Source: Kribbella capetownensis (GTDB taxonomy: Bacteria > Actinomycetota > Actinomycetes > Propionibacteriales > Kribbellaceae). Taken from it: a stretch of DNA of 64,000 nt. Shown piece by piece: positions 16,981 through 26,495 of the stretch; position 1 is the stretch's first letter, and each line of letters opens with the position of its first letter. The stretch spans positions 642,702 to 706,701 of the forward strand of contig NZ_SJKD01000004.1 of assembly GCF_004331485.1 (NCBI RefSeq). The letters run 5' to 3'. The position numbers and the translations under genes are program-made. The notes beneath the pieces were generated by a model. That model was not told the origin of the DNA and did not search any database. It was given only the letters and a program-made list of their open reading frames with translations.

Positions 16981-17865
16981 GTCGCGGCCGTGTTGTGCTG
17001 ACGGCATCGCGAGGCAGCGAGTACTCCTTCGAGGGCGATCCGCTGCCTGGCGTCGCATCTTCGTCCGGTTCGGTCTTCACGAGTGCTCTGGTGGCCGGCA
17101 TGCGCGGTGGCAGCCGATGGGGACAACGACGGGTACGTCTCGGTTGATGACGCGTATGCCTACGCCTTCGAACGTGCGCGGGCAGGAGGGAGCGAGCAGA
17201 CACCTCAGCGGTGGTTGTACGGCGCGGAAGGGAGTATCCGCATCGCTCGCAGCCTGGCCGGTGTGTCCATCAGCCCGGCGACGATCCCAGCGGCGCTGCG
17301 CAATGGCTTGGAGAATCCGCTCCCTGAGGTGCGGATCGGCGCGATCTCCGCACTCGGTAGCTGGCTCACCTCCCACGACCCGGGCCAACGCGTGACCGCC
17401 CGAGACACGTTGCAGGCGATGGCGGAGACGGACATTCCGAGAGTCGCGGAGGCCGCGCGGACGCTCCTGGGCACCGCTCCTGTTGATGTCGTGTCCGTCG
17501 AGCGTCCGGTCGCAGTACGCGTGGACGAAGGTCCTTCTCGAGCCGAAGTCGAGCCGAAGGAGGAGCGACTTCCCGAGCTGCGGGCAGTGGCCGACAAGAA
17601 CGTCAGGAATCCACGGACCGGTGATCGTGAGACTGTGGATTGGACTGCGCTGCAGCTACCGCTGTCCACCGCTGGGTCCATTTCGAAATGGCTGGCCAAG
17701 AGCGGTGCCATCGAGAAGGGTATGCCGATTCTCGTCATGACTCTCGACTCGCCGACCGGCCCGGTCGAAGTCAAGTATGCATCCCCGGTGTCCGGCACAT
17801 TGTCGCGCCGGCGACAGGCCGGAACGCGCGTCAACGGCCGCAACGTTCTGGCGCGCGTGACCTGA
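16981..17865 (+). pseudogene. caspase-family (C14) protein remnant with HEAT-like and lipoyl-like regions
   Basis: A remnant of an actinobacterial caspase-like protein. GRGRVVLTASRGSEYSFEG and SGSVFTSALVAGMR are the end of the peptidase C14 fold. The next block, DGDNDGYVSVDDAYAYAFER, is one frame over, so there is a frameshift near 17105-17115. QTPQRWLYGAEGSI follows, then a HEAT-like helical repeat region, a charged linker and a C-terminal part (GSISKWLAKSGAIEKGMP ... SPVSGTLSRRR) resembling a biotinyl/lipoyl hammerhead without the modified Lys. The catalytic His and Cys region is missing at the left junction. An ORF from 17083 could still be translated (about 260 residues). Confidence 0.6.
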
Positions 17866-18037
17866 CCAGCCGACCACCGCGGCATCGACCGACTCGACAG
17901 AGAGGCGCTACCTGGGCGGTCGGGCGCCGTACGGGTATTGCGTGGTTGATGCCGGCTCTCATCCGCACCCGTTCCACCCTCCCGGAGATCGGCCGGAGCC
18001 GGGCCTGGTTGCAGGTCCAAGCCCCGGGCACGGGTGA

Positions 18038-18352
18038 TCAGGCTGATTGGGTGTTGTCGCGGCGGCGGGTTACCACCACCGCGGTGCCGAGGCCGACTCC
18101 GGCCAGGGCGATGCCGGCGAGAGCACCGAGAGCTGCGGAGCTCGCGTCGAGGCCGGTGTCCTGGGCGACCGTGACCCGGGGCACCTCGTACCGCGGGTCG
18201 TACGTCGGATAGTTGGGCGGACCCGGCTCGGTCATCGATGGCGTGCTGTGGCTCGGTTCGGGAACCGCACTGGCCGCTGCCGGACCGGCGGTCGCCATCA
18301 TGGCGAAGAGGACGGCTGCGCTACTTGTCGTCAGCAACTTGGTTGTGGACAT
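18038..18352 (-). CDS. small exported membrane-anchored protein
   Basis: A 104-residue protein of no recognised family. Residues 1-28 form a signal peptide (LLTTSSAAVLFAMMATAG, cleavage near AAASA). A Pro/Ser/Thr-rich spacer (30-65) follows, then one membrane segment (ALGALAGIALAGVGLGTAVVV) and a short basic tail RRRDNTQSA. The ATG at 18352 follows AAAGGAG. It is divergent from the BTAD/WD40 regulator, with 149 bases between the starts. It could be a small cell-envelope protein; no function is claimed. Confidence 0.7.
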   Translation of the reverse strand: MSTTKLLTTSSAAVLFAMMATAGPAAASAVPEPSHSTPSMTEPGPPNYPTYDPRYEVPRVTVAQDTGLDASSAALGALAGIALAGVGLGTAVVVTRRRDNTQSA

Positions 18353-18501
18353 GGTCCCTGCTCCTTTGTCGTCGCGGACCGCCGCTGCCGGCGGTCTGTC
18401 CGTTCCGTTGTCGCCCGGGCAGGTATCGCCCGGGCTCGAGCCGGTATCACCTCGGTATCGCCCCCGTTGACGGACGGCTCGCCACGGTCGACAGTCGAGG
18501 A

Positions 18502-21500
18502 GTGGGTATCGCCGTTCTCGGCCCGCTCACGATCGAGGGGGAGCAGGGGAAACCGAGGGTTCTCGCTCGGCGCGATCGGATCGTCCTTGCCGCATTGACT
18601 GTGCGTCCCGGTCAGGTGGTCAGCGCGGAAGAGCTGGCCGACGTGATCTGGGGCGACCGGCTGCCGCCGTCCTGGCAGAAAGTCATCCAGGGCTGCGTTG
18701 TCCGGCTGCGCAAGGTGCTCGGGGCCGGCGCGATCGAGACCGTGCAGCTCGGCTACCGGCTGGCGGTCTCCCTCGACGAGATCGATGCACAGCGGTTCGA
18801 GCATGCGGTGAGCCGGGCCCGCGATCTGCTGGCCGTGAACGAGGCCGAACGATCCGCGCTGGTGCTGGCGGATGCGCTGATGCTCTGGCGCGGCAGGCCA
18901 CACAGCGACCTGGATGGATGGGATGTCGCACGGATCGAGGTCGAGCGCTTGAGCGAACTGCGCCAGGCGGCCGAGGAACTGTACGTCGAGGCAGCCTTGC
19001 GATCCGGGCAGCACGACAAAGTGCTGGCCAAGGCGGGCGCCCTGGTCAGCGAAGCGCCGCTGCGGGAACGACGATGGGCGCTCCTGGCCACGTCGCAGTA
19101 CCAGACCGGTCAGCAGGGCGAGGCGTTGCGGACGATCCGTCGGCTGCGCGAGGTGCTGGACCGCGAACTCGGCTTGGACCCGAGTCCCGAGATCGACGTA
19201 CTGGAGCAGGCCATTCTGCGCCAGGACCCAGCCCTCGTTGCCGAAAGCGCGCTCCCGGAACCTGACGCGGTCTGCCCGTACCGAGGCCTCGAGTCGTACG
19301 ACGTGGAGGACGCGGACGGATTCTTCGGCCGCGGAGCCGACATCGCCGCTTGCCTGCACAAGCTGGCCGACGCCCGAGTGCTGGCCGTCGTCGGACCATC
19401 TGGCTGCGGCAAGTCGTCGCTGGTCCGCGCCGGTGTGGCCGCCGCGTTCCGTGCGGATGGCAAGCGGGTGGCCATCATGACTCCAGGTGCACACCCAGCC
19501 TCCGCACTGGCGGCCGCGGTGCCCGGGACGGGGCCACCGCCGGTTCTGGTCGTCGACCAGTGCGAGGAAGTCTTCTCGTTGTGTCATGACGCCGCCGAGC
19601 GCGAGACGTTCCTCGCCACCCTGAGCTCCCTCGAAAGCATCGTGATCGTGTCTTTGCGCGCCGACCGGATCGCCGACATCTCCGCGCACCCGGCCTTCGC
19701 CCGGACGGTCGAGCAAGGCCTGTATCTGCTGTCCGGTATGACGCGGGACGCCTTGAGATCAGCGATCGAACAGCCTGCCCGGATGGCTGCCCTGACGGTC
19801 GAGCCCGGTCTGACGGACCTGGTCGTCAACGAGGTCGCGGATGAGCCGGGCGCCCTGCCGCTGATGTCCCACGCACTGGCCGAGACCTGGCAACGCCGAG
19901 AAGGCCGCACACTCACGGTCGCGGGGTACAACGCCTCGGGAGGAATCCGCGGTGCGGTCGCGCAGTCGGCCGAGCAGATCTACGAGCAGACAGCTGGGGA
20001 ACAGCGCCCGGTACTGCGTGACCTGCTGCTGCGACTGGTGACGCCAGGACCGGACGGCGAGCCGATCCGCAGCCGCCTGCCGCGCCGCCTCGTCGTCACC
20101 GGTCCCGCGGACGACGCGATGGTCGATCGACTGGTCGCGTCGAGACTCGTCACCAGCGACGACGGTGTTGTCGGTCTCGCTCACGAGTCGCTTGCGCGGG
20201 CGTGGCCGCGATTGCGGCAGTGGCTCGACGACGACCTGGAAGGCCAGCGGATCCTGCACCACCTCGCGGTCGCGGCCGACTCCTGGGACGACCTCGGCCG
20301 CCCGGACAGCGAGCTCTATCGTGGCAGCCGCCTGGCCAGGGCCTCGGATTGGCGGGCTCACACGACTTCAACGCTGACAGCGACCGAGCAGGACTTCCTC
20401 ACCGCGAGCACACGAGCATCGCAGGACGAACTGCGCGCCGCCGAGGTACAGGCGCGCCGCCAACTCAGCATCAACCGCCGCCTCCGCGTGGCACTGGTCA
20501 CCGGGGCCTTCCTCCTCGTCGGCGCCCTCATCGCCGGCCTGATCGCCGGACGCCAGGCCGACCGAGCCGACCAGGCTGCCACCAGCGAACTGGCCCGTCA
20601 GGTAGGCGCTCGCGCTCAACTCACCGACGACATCAGCCTCTCGCTGCTCCTCGCCACGCACGGCGTCCGCCTTCAGGACTCACCGGAAACCCGGGCCAAC
20701 CTCGTTGCCGCAATCAACAAGCACCCCGGCCTGGTCCGTTCCGCTCCCGCTCCGCTCGGCCGGATCGAGAATCTGGACGTATCACCGGACGGCCGGCGGA
20801 TCGTGTCCGGCGACAGCCGGGCCACGGTTCAGCTGTACGACGCGACGTCCGGGCAGGCACTCGACTCCTACACCTTGGGCCCGATCGGCATCGCCCCACA
20901 CCAAGTCGTCATCGACGAGCAGGTGTACACCACTGCGCGCTTCAGCCCGGACGGCCGGCTGATCGCGGCGTACGCCGCGAACGGGATCGGGCAACCGCTT
21001 GATCCGACGCGTCCGCTTCGCCTGCTCAGTGCGGCCGCCCTGGACGAGGTGCCGCAACAGTTGGTCCTCCCCGAGCCAGGTGACCTGCGCTTCCACAGCC
21101 TGGCCTTCAGTGCTGACGGTGGCTATCTAGCCGCCGGAGTTCAGAAGGGGCTCGAAGCGGCCGGGGACGTCGCCTACGGATTGGTGTGGGATCTCCGAGA
21201 CAGACAGCGGCTGCCGCGGTGGGTCGCGCTTCCGCGCAGTCCCCAACGGGTTGCCCTGAGTCCTGACGGCCGGACGATCTACTCCTCGTCGCCGCTCGCG
21301 GCGTACGACGTGGGCACCGGCAAGGCACTGTGGCAGCGGCAGGACCTGGTCGGCGCACTGAGCATCGATGTCAGCTCCACCGGCTCCCTGCTGGCGGTAC
21401 AGCAACTCGAACCGGCGCACGCGGACAGCGCTGCGACGGCACTGGTCGAGGCCGGCACGGGCAAGACGGTCAGGGTGCTGCGCGGCCAGGCCGACGCGAC

Positions 21501-22728
21501 TCGCGGCTTGGCGTTCTCCGCCGATGAGACAAGGATCGCCACGACGGACTACAACCGGGAGGTCACGGTCTGGAGTGCGGCCACCGGAGATCCGATCCAA
21601 CGGATCCAGACCGCGGAGGTGTCGTGGGCGGTCGCGTTCAGCCCTGACGGAAGGACGCTCTACACGGGTGGTAGTGAGGGAATCCTGCGCGCCTTCGACC
21701 TCGCCGGACAGCGGCAGTACCTCTCCCACGATCCGTCCGCTCCGGCACGTCGATACCTTCATGTCCTGCCCTCCGGCGACGGCCGGTCGATCGCCTACCT
21801 GTGGCGGGACGCGAACGGCTCCTGGGTGAGTTTCAGCGACGCGGCGACGGGGCGCACGACGAGCCCGACGAGCCTCGGGCTTGCGCTGGAGGGAGGACCG
21901 CGGACGCCGGCGGCCTGGCACCCGAACGGCAAGCGGCTGGCCGTTCACGACGCGCACGCGATCTCAGTCGTCGACGCCGGGAGCGGCAAGCTGCTCAAGC
22001 AGGCGAAAGGTCTGGACATCAGCTCGATCGCCTATGTCGACAACGGGACAACGCTGGTGACAGGCAACGCGCACGGGTACCGGTCGTTCGACGAGGGTCT
22101 GGAGCACGAGGGCGTCGATTTCGCGCGGCACGCAGACTGTTGTACCGCGCCCGCCCCCGACGGCCGGACCTCGGTGTTCTTCGACGACTCGCCCAACTAC
22201 GCCAACGTGCATTGGCGGATCCTCCGGGTCGAGACAGGCCAGGTGCTCGCTGAGGGCGATGTGGATCCTGGCCTCAACTACGCGAGCTACTCACCCGACG
22301 GCAGCATGATCGCTCTGGCCGGTGCCAGCGGCGAGGTGTTCACCATCGACGTGGCCACGCGCTCACTGCGACGCGCACCGACCCAAGGGCACAGCGACGA
22401 AGCCGTGTTCGTCCGCTTCTCGCCGGACGGATCGAAGTTGGTGTCCGGTGCGGAGGACGGCACAGTGAGTCTGTGGGATGCGCACTCCCTCGAACTTCTC
22501 GGCAGGGTGAGCGTCTCGAGCGGGGGCAAGCCGGTCGGCGCGGTCCCGAGTTTCGTCGACGGCAACGACGTCGTACGGATCGCGGCGTACGACGGGATGG
22601 TGTATCGGTGGGACACGCGGATCGAACGCGCGATCGCTACCGCCTGTGCGATGGCCGGGCGCAACCTCACCGCCGACGAGTGGAGACAGGCCTTCGGCAA
22701 CCGCCCCTACGAGAGCACCTGCCCCTGA
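18502..22728 (+). CDS. BTAD / nSTAND ATPase / WD40 regulator with one membrane segment
   Basis: A 1408-residue multidomain regulator. Residues 1-90 are an OmpR/SARP-type winged helix (VGIAVLGPLTIEGE start). About 95-240 are the BTAD helical domain (ALRTIRRLREVLDRELGLDP). CPYRGLESY near 257 opens an nSTAND1-type ATPase with Walker A GPSGCGKSS (about 298) and Walker B VLVVDQCEE (about 348). A single hydrophobic helix (TGAFLLVGALIAGLIAG, about 667-683) is followed by a helical stalk and a WD40-like propeller with repeated SPDGR motifs (about 735-1400). The GTG at 18502 has only a weak upstream GAGGA; a start slightly upstream cannot be excluded. It is probably a membrane-tethered sensor-regulator. 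Target genes are unknown; the divergent small envelope gene is the nearest. Confidence 0.88.
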   Translation: MGIAVLGPLTIEGEQGKPRVLARRDRIVLAALTVRPGQVVSAEELADVIWGDRLPPSWQKVIQGCVVRLRKVLGAGAIETVQLGYRLAVSLDEIDAQRFEHAVSRARDLLAVNEAERSALVLADALMLWRGRPHSDLDGWDVARIEVERLSELRQAAEELYVEAALRSGQHDKVLAKAGALVSEAPLRERRWALLATSQYQTGQQGEALRTIRRLREVLDRELGLDPSPEIDVLEQAILRQDPALVAESALPEPDAVCPYRGLESYDVEDADGFFGRGADIAACLHKLADARVLAVVGPSGCGKSSLVRAGVAAAFRADGKRVAIMTPGAHPASALAAAVPGTGPPPVLVVDQCEEVFSLCHDAAERETFLATLSSLESIVIVSLRADRIADISAHPAFARTVEQGLYLLSGMTRDALRSAIEQPARMAALTVEPGLTDLVVNEVADEPGALPLMSHALAETWQRREGRTLTVAGYNASGGIRGAVAQSAEQIYEQTAGEQRPVLRDLLLRLVTPGPDGEPIRSRLPRRLVVTGPADDAMVDRLVASRLVTSDDGVVGLAHESLARAWPRLRQWLDDDLEGQRILHHLAVAADSWDDLGRPDSELYRGSRLARASDWRAHTTSTLTATEQDFLTASTRASQDELRAAEVQARRQLSINRRLRVALVTGAFLLVGALIAGLIAGRQADRADQAATSELARQVGARAQLTDDISLSLLLATHGVRLQDSPETRANLVAAINKHPGLVRSAPAPLGRIENLDVSPDGRRIVSGDSRATVQLYDATSGQALDSYTLGPIGIAPHQVVIDEQVYTTARFSPDGRLIAAYAANGIGQPLDPTRPLRLLSAAALDEVPQQLVLPEPGDLRFHSLAFSADGGYLAAGVQKGLEAAGDVAYGLVWDLRDRQRLPRWVALPRSPQRVALSPDGRTIYSSSPLAAYDVGTGKALWQRQDLVGALSIDVSSTGSLLAVQQLEPAHADSAATALVEAGTGKTVRVLRGQADATRGLAFSADETRIATTDYNREVTVWSAATGDPIQRIQTAEVSWAVAFSPDGRTLYTGGSEGILRAFDLAGQRQYLSHDPSAPARRYLHVLPSGDGRSIAYLWRDANGSWVSFSDAATGRTTSPTSLGLALEGGPRTPAAWHPNGKRLAVHDAHAISVVDAGSGKLLKQAKGLDISSIAYVDNGTTLVTGNAHGYRSFDEGLEHEGVDFARHADCCTAPAPDGRTSVFFDDSPNYANVHWRILRVETGQVLAEGDVDPGLNYASYSPDGSMIALAGASGEVFTIDVATRSLRRAPTQGHSDEAVFVRFSPDGSKLVSGAEDGTVSLWDAHSLELLGRVSVSSGGKPVGAVPSFVDGNDVVRIAAYDGMVYRWDTRIERAIATACAMAGRNLTADEWRQAFGNRPYESTCP

Positions 22729-22886
22729 GCCGTCTGTCACGTGCGGTGTGCGGCGGAACTTCCTGGGCCAATCACTTCGACACCGTCGGCAGACATGCCC
22801 AGGCGATCTCAGGGTAAGGATGCAGTCTGTGAGTGCGATGTGACGGCTCAACGAACGTTGAACAACATGGAGAAGAGGACACAGTG

Positions 22887-23663
22887 ATGCTCGATCCTGT
22901 CGTCGGCAAAGGTCAGCTGACCGAGACCGATCGCTTCATCTTCGAGTCGTGGGGCTACTTCCTGATTCCCAACGTCTTGACCAAGGATGAGGCCGCCGAG
23001 GCGTACGACGCTTCGCAGCGGCTGCACCAGAACCGCGGCCGCGAGTTCGGGCAGATCGGCCGGAGCTACGAGAGCGAGCCGGTTCTCGAGCGGCTGATCG
23101 ATCATCCTGACGTCCTGCCGAAGGTGCAGGGTCTGCTCGGCGACCGATTCGTGCTGCAGGCCGGCTGGAACACCATGCAGCCGGCGCACGCGGGGAACGG
23201 CGGTTGGCACCAGGACGGATCGTCCGCCTTCGACTTCAAGGACCTGGGATACCCGGTTCCGTTGCTGCAGCTTCGTGTGTCGTATCTGCTCACCGATCAG
23301 ACTGTGCCGGGCATGGGCAACATGGAGCTGATCCCCGGCAGTCACCGCTCACGGGTCGGTCTCCCCGATTCGATCCGGGAGAGCAAGGGCGACATCGCGA
23401 TCGGCCACGTCGTGTGTGCCGAGGCAGGCGCTGCGCTGGTGTTCCACAATGGCGTCTGGCATCGAACCTTCCGCCACGACGGCGACCACGACCGCTACAC
23501 ATCGCACTACGTCTACAGCCCACCGTGGGTCCGCGCGGCCGACCGATTCAGCAACGACCCCGAGTTCCTCGAGCGCACCACGCCTCTCAGGCGCGCCCTG
23601 ATGGGAGAGTTCGCAAGACCGGACGCCCCGTTCGGCGCGAGCTACGATCCGCTCCCGATCTGA
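22887..23663 (+). CDS. phytanoyl-CoA dioxygenase (PhyH)-like Fe(II)/2-oxoglutarate oxygenase
   Basis: A 258-residue PhyH-family oxygenase, soluble and without a signal. WHQDGS near residue 110 gives the HxD iron ligands, GVWHRTFR near 192 the distal His, and RYTSHYVYSP the 2-oxoglutarate Arg region. IPGSHRSR is a family block. ATG at 22887 follows GGAGAAGAGGA. Bacterial members hydroxylate varied small molecules, so the substrate is open. Its 3' end overlaps the convergent DUF6458 gene by 77 bases. A second PhyH gene lies 5 kb away in the sugar operon. Confidence 0.88.
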   Translation: MLDPVVGKGQLTETDRFIFESWGYFLIPNVLTKDEAAEAYDASQRLHQNRGREFGQIGRSYESEPVLERLIDHPDVLPKVQGLLGDRFVLQAGWNTMQPAHAGNGGWHQDGSSAFDFKDLGYPVPLLQLRVSYLLTDQTVPGMGNMELIPGSHRSRVGLPDSIRESKGDIAIGHVVCAEAGAALVFHNGVWHRTFRHDGDHDRYTSHYVYSPPWVRAADRFSNDPEFLERTTPLRRALMGEFARPDAPFGASYDPLPI

Positions 23664-24093
23664 CGCACGGACTCACTTCCCCGCGACACCGGCCTTTCGT
23701 CGAGCTCGGAGGCCGGTGCTCGGCGATGTCTGCAGCTGCTGCGGTCGCGGCCGTGGTGGGGAGATCGCTGGCGGCCGGGTCGAGGTCGATCGTGCGGGCA
23801 GTAGGGGTGTCCGTCGTCGCCGGTGCGGGCTTGGGTCTGCGGGCGACGTACGCCCGGATGCGTCCCGTCGACTGGACCGTGCGGTACTCCTCCTCGACCG
23901 CCTCGTCCAGGGCCTGCGTCGCGACGCGGCGGCGCCTGTTGGTGATCAGGTACGACAGCCAGATGCCGGCGGCCCCGGCCAGCATCAGGATCACTCCGAT
24001 GGCGGGCAGGTCGATCGCGTCGCTGCGGTCGCGCAGACCGAAGGTGAGAATCGCGCCGGTGGCCATCAGAAAGATCCCGAACCCAATACTCAT
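23587..24093 (-). CDS. DUF6458-like small membrane protein with long C-terminal tail
   Basis: A 168-residue protein. Residues 1-55 have the DUF6458 pattern: MSIGFGIFLMATGAILTFG, then AIGVILMLAGAAGIWLSYLI, two membrane helices followed by NRRRR. Most family members are near 80-110 residues; here the frame runs on through a low-complexity Ala/Thr and Arg-rich tail that overlaps the end of the convergent PhyH gene. The tail may be a late loss of the original stop. GGGAGG precedes the ATG at 24093. Its function is unknown. Confidence 0.75.
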   Translation of the reverse strand: MSIGFGIFLMATGAILTFGLRDRSDAIDLPAIGVILMLAGAAGIWLSYLITNRRRRVATQALDEAVEEEYRTVQSTGRIRAYVARRPKPAPATTDTPTARTIDLDPAASDLPTTAATAAAADIAEHRPPSSTKGRCRGEVSPCVRSGADRSSRRTGRPVLRTLPSGRA

Positions 24094-24197
24094 GACGCGC
24101 CTCCCTTGACCGGGCTCTGACGAGCACCCGGTACCCGCCGTCAATCCTCGGACCGGCGACATCCTTCATCGGTCGGCCGGTCTGATGGAATGGGCCG

Positions 24198-25652
24198 ATG
24201 ACCACGACAGACTCCCGTCCGACGCTGCGGTTCGAGGATCCGGAGAGCCAGGCGCTGTACGGGGCGATCTACCCGGCGGCGCTCGAGAACCTGCTGGTGA
24301 CCAACACCGTTCGGTTCGGCGATGTCCACTCCAGGAGCGGGCTGATGGATCCGGCGGTCGGCATGGTCCGGGCCGGCGGCGGCTACGAGCAGCCGTGGAC
24401 CCGGGATGCGACGATCAACAGCTGGAACGCGACGAGCTTGCTGGCGCCGGCGCTGGCCGCGAACACGCTGTGGGCGGTGGTCGAGAAGGATGCCGCGGGC
24501 AAGCTCAGGGTGCAGCAGGACAGCCAGCAGTGGGATCAGGTGGTGTGGACCGTCGGCGCCTGGCACCACTATCTGGTGACCGGCGACCGGAACTTCCTGC
24601 AGACTGCGTACGACGTCGTCACGAACACCCTCGCTCTGCGCGAGCAAGCCGCGGTCTTCGGCCCTGACGCGCGCTACGGCCTGTTCACCGGTCCGTCGTT
24701 CTTCAACGACGGCGTCTCCGGTTTCCCTGCACCGACGGCGGACGAGGGCGAGTCGCGGGGGAGCGAGAGTACGTCGTACCCGGATGTCGTCTCGGCGATG
24801 TACCTGAGCACCAACGCGCTGTACTACGCGGCCTACTCGCGCGCGGCCGAGATGGCGGACACGCTCGGCCGGCCGGCTGATGGTCACCGCGCCAAGGCGG
24901 TGGCGATCAGGCAGGCCGTCAATGAACACTTCTGGAATCCACGGACCGGAAGCTACAACTACCAGCTCACGGCCGACGGATCGCCGGGCGCCTACCAGGA
25001 AGGTACGGGGCTGGCGTTCGCGCTGCTCTTCGGGATCGCGGACGGCGCACAAGCCAGTGCCCTGATCTCGAACGCGCATCGGATGAGATGGGGAATGCCA
25101 GACACCTATCCGCAGTGGGACAGATACTCCAGCGCGGAGCCCGGACGGCACAACGCGATCGTCTGGCCGCTCGTACAAGGACTCTGGGCGAAGGGCCTGG
25201 CCAGGCACGGGGAGGTGGAGGGGTTCGCGACCGAGACCAGGCTGCTGGCGGAGCTGGTCAGGGACAGCGGCGGTTTCTGGGAGATCTACGACGGGAACTC
25301 CGGTGCCGTCGAGGGCGGCTACCAGGGCGCAACCGGCGTACTGAAACGCCGCTGGGACTCGGAGCCCGACCAGACCTGGTCGGCGACGGCGTTCATCGAC
25401 ATGATGCACACCGGCCTGTTCGGGATGGTGTTCGACGACCGCGGCCTCACCTTCGCGCCGGCCCTCCCCTCCGGCTGGGGCGATGTCACGTTGAGCGGCT
25501 TGCGGTACCGCGACGCCGGCCTGACGATGACACTTCGCGGTGCGGGCAAGGTCATCCGCTCGTTCGAGCTCGACGGCAGCCCGTGCGGGGAGTTCGGCAT
25601 ACCCGCCTCCCTGCACGGAGACCACACGATCGAGATCACCCTGGACACGTGA
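24198..25652 (+). CDS. (alpha/alpha)6-barrel glycoside hydrolase
   Basis: A 484-residue cytoplasmic protein with six-hairpin glycosidase features. PWTRDATINSWNATSLL near residue 65 carries the typical WxRD motif, WDQVVWTVGAWHHYL follows near 113, and GGFWEIYDGNSGAVEGG near 355 contains a candidate catalytic Glu. The C-terminal beta-sandwich reads LTFAPALPSGWGDVTLSGL. The fold and motifs resemble GH63/GH78-like and debranching-type families, but the exact family is not clear. It stands near the sugar operon at 28-35 kb but is not continuous with it. Confidence 0.8.
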   Translation: MTTTDSRPTLRFEDPESQALYGAIYPAALENLLVTNTVRFGDVHSRSGLMDPAVGMVRAGGGYEQPWTRDATINSWNATSLLAPALAANTLWAVVEKDAAGKLRVQQDSQQWDQVVWTVGAWHHYLVTGDRNFLQTAYDVVTNTLALREQAAVFGPDARYGLFTGPSFFNDGVSGFPAPTADEGESRGSESTSYPDVVSAMYLSTNALYYAAYSRAAEMADTLGRPADGHRAKAVAIRQAVNEHFWNPRTGSYNYQLTADGSPGAYQEGTGLAFALLFGIADGAQASALISNAHRMRWGMPDTYPQWDRYSSAEPGRHNAIVWPLVQGLWAKGLARHGEVEGFATETRLLAELVRDSGGFWEIYDGNSGAVEGGYQGATGVLKRRWDSEPDQTWSATAFIDMMHTGLFGMVFDDRGLTFAPALPSGWGDVTLSGLRYRDAGLTMTLRGAGKVIRSFELDGSPCGEFGIPASLHGDHTIEITLDT

Positions 25653-25690
25653 CCGTGACCTTGCCCCCATGGCCTCCGATGAGGGATCGG

Positions 25691-26437
25691 TCAGACGGCC
25701 AATCCAGCGCCGCCGGACACCACGATCTCTTGTCCGGTGACGTACGCGGCTCCGTCCGAGGCCAGGAACGCAACGGTCTCGGCAATGTCTTCAGGCCTGC
25801 CGAGGCGACCAAAGGGGTTCTTCATTGCCGTCGCGGCCAGCATCGCGGCGATCTGATCGGATCCCATTCCGGGTGTGGCCCGCAGCATGGGGGTGTCGGT
25901 GTATCCCGGGCTGACCGCGTTGATTCGGATGCGGCGTGGGGCGAGCTCCAGGGCGAGTGTCGGGATCATCGTCAGCAGCGCGCCTCGTGATCCTGCTGTG
26001 AGACTGTTGCCGGTCAGGCCGCGCGTCGCGCCGATCCCCACGGTGACAATGATCGAAGCGCCGTCGGACAGCAGCGGCAGCGTTTTGACCAGAGTGAAGA
26101 ATTGTCCTTTGGTGTTGACGGTGAACACCTCGTCGAAGGTGGCTTCGTCGCAGGCGTCCAGCGTCACGGGACGGCTGACGCCGGCGTTCAGGAATAACGT
26201 TGTCAGAGTCCCGAATCGTTCGCGGACTTCGGACACCACCTCGTCAGTGTCAACCAGCGAGCCCGCGTCAGCCTGCAAGACCAGGACGCCCTCGGGTAGC
26301 TCCTCGCGCGCCCGAGTGACGCTCTCCGGGCGTTGTCCGGTGACCGCGACCTGGTAGCCGCGGCTGTGCAGCACCTCCGCGGTCGCTTTCCCGATCCCGC
26401 TGGTGCCGCCCGTGATCAGGGCTGCACGTGCCGACAT
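25691..26437 (-). CDS. short-chain dehydrogenase/reductase-like protein, catalytic Tyr/Lys absent
   Basis: A 248-residue SDR fold. ALITGGTSGIGKATAE near the N-terminus is the NAD(P)-binding TGxxxGIG motif, FLNAGVS is the NAG motif, and INAVSPGYTDTPML and YVTGQEIVVSGG are late family blocks. At the catalytic position, where YxxxK is expected, the sequence reads LTAGSRGALL: Tyr is replaced and Lys is Arg. The enzyme may be inactive as a dehydrogenase or use another mechanism. GGAG precedes the ATG at 26437. Confidence 0.85.
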   Translation of the reverse strand: MSARAALITGGTSGIGKATAEVLHSRGYQVAVTGQRPESVTRAREELPEGVLVLQADAGSLVDTDEVVSEVRERFGTLTTLFLNAGVSRPVTLDACDEATFDEVFTVNTKGQFFTLVKTLPLLSDGASIIVTVGIGATRGLTGNSLTAGSRGALLTMIPTLALELAPRRIRINAVSPGYTDTPMLRATPGMGSDQIAAMLAATAMKNPFGRLGRPEDIAETVAFLASDGAAYVTGQEIVVSGGAGLAV

Positions 26438-26479
26438 GGTGATCACTCCACATTCGTTGTCCTGCGTGCTCGTCATGCA

Positions 26480-26495
26480 CAATAGAGGACTATTG
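26480..26495. promoter_or_regulatory. inverted repeat, candidate operator upstream of the SDR gene
   Basis: CAATAG-AGGA-CTATTG is a perfect 6-4-6 inverted repeat 43 bases upstream of the SDR start and in the divergent space before the glycosylase gene. A partial further copy, CCATTG, follows at about 26499. No regulator gene is adjacent. Confidence 0.35.

Noticed and set aside
24141..25670. 509-codon minus-strand open frame opposite the glycosidase at 24198
   Set aside because: Charged, motif-free shadow; the plus-strand glycosidase is convincing.
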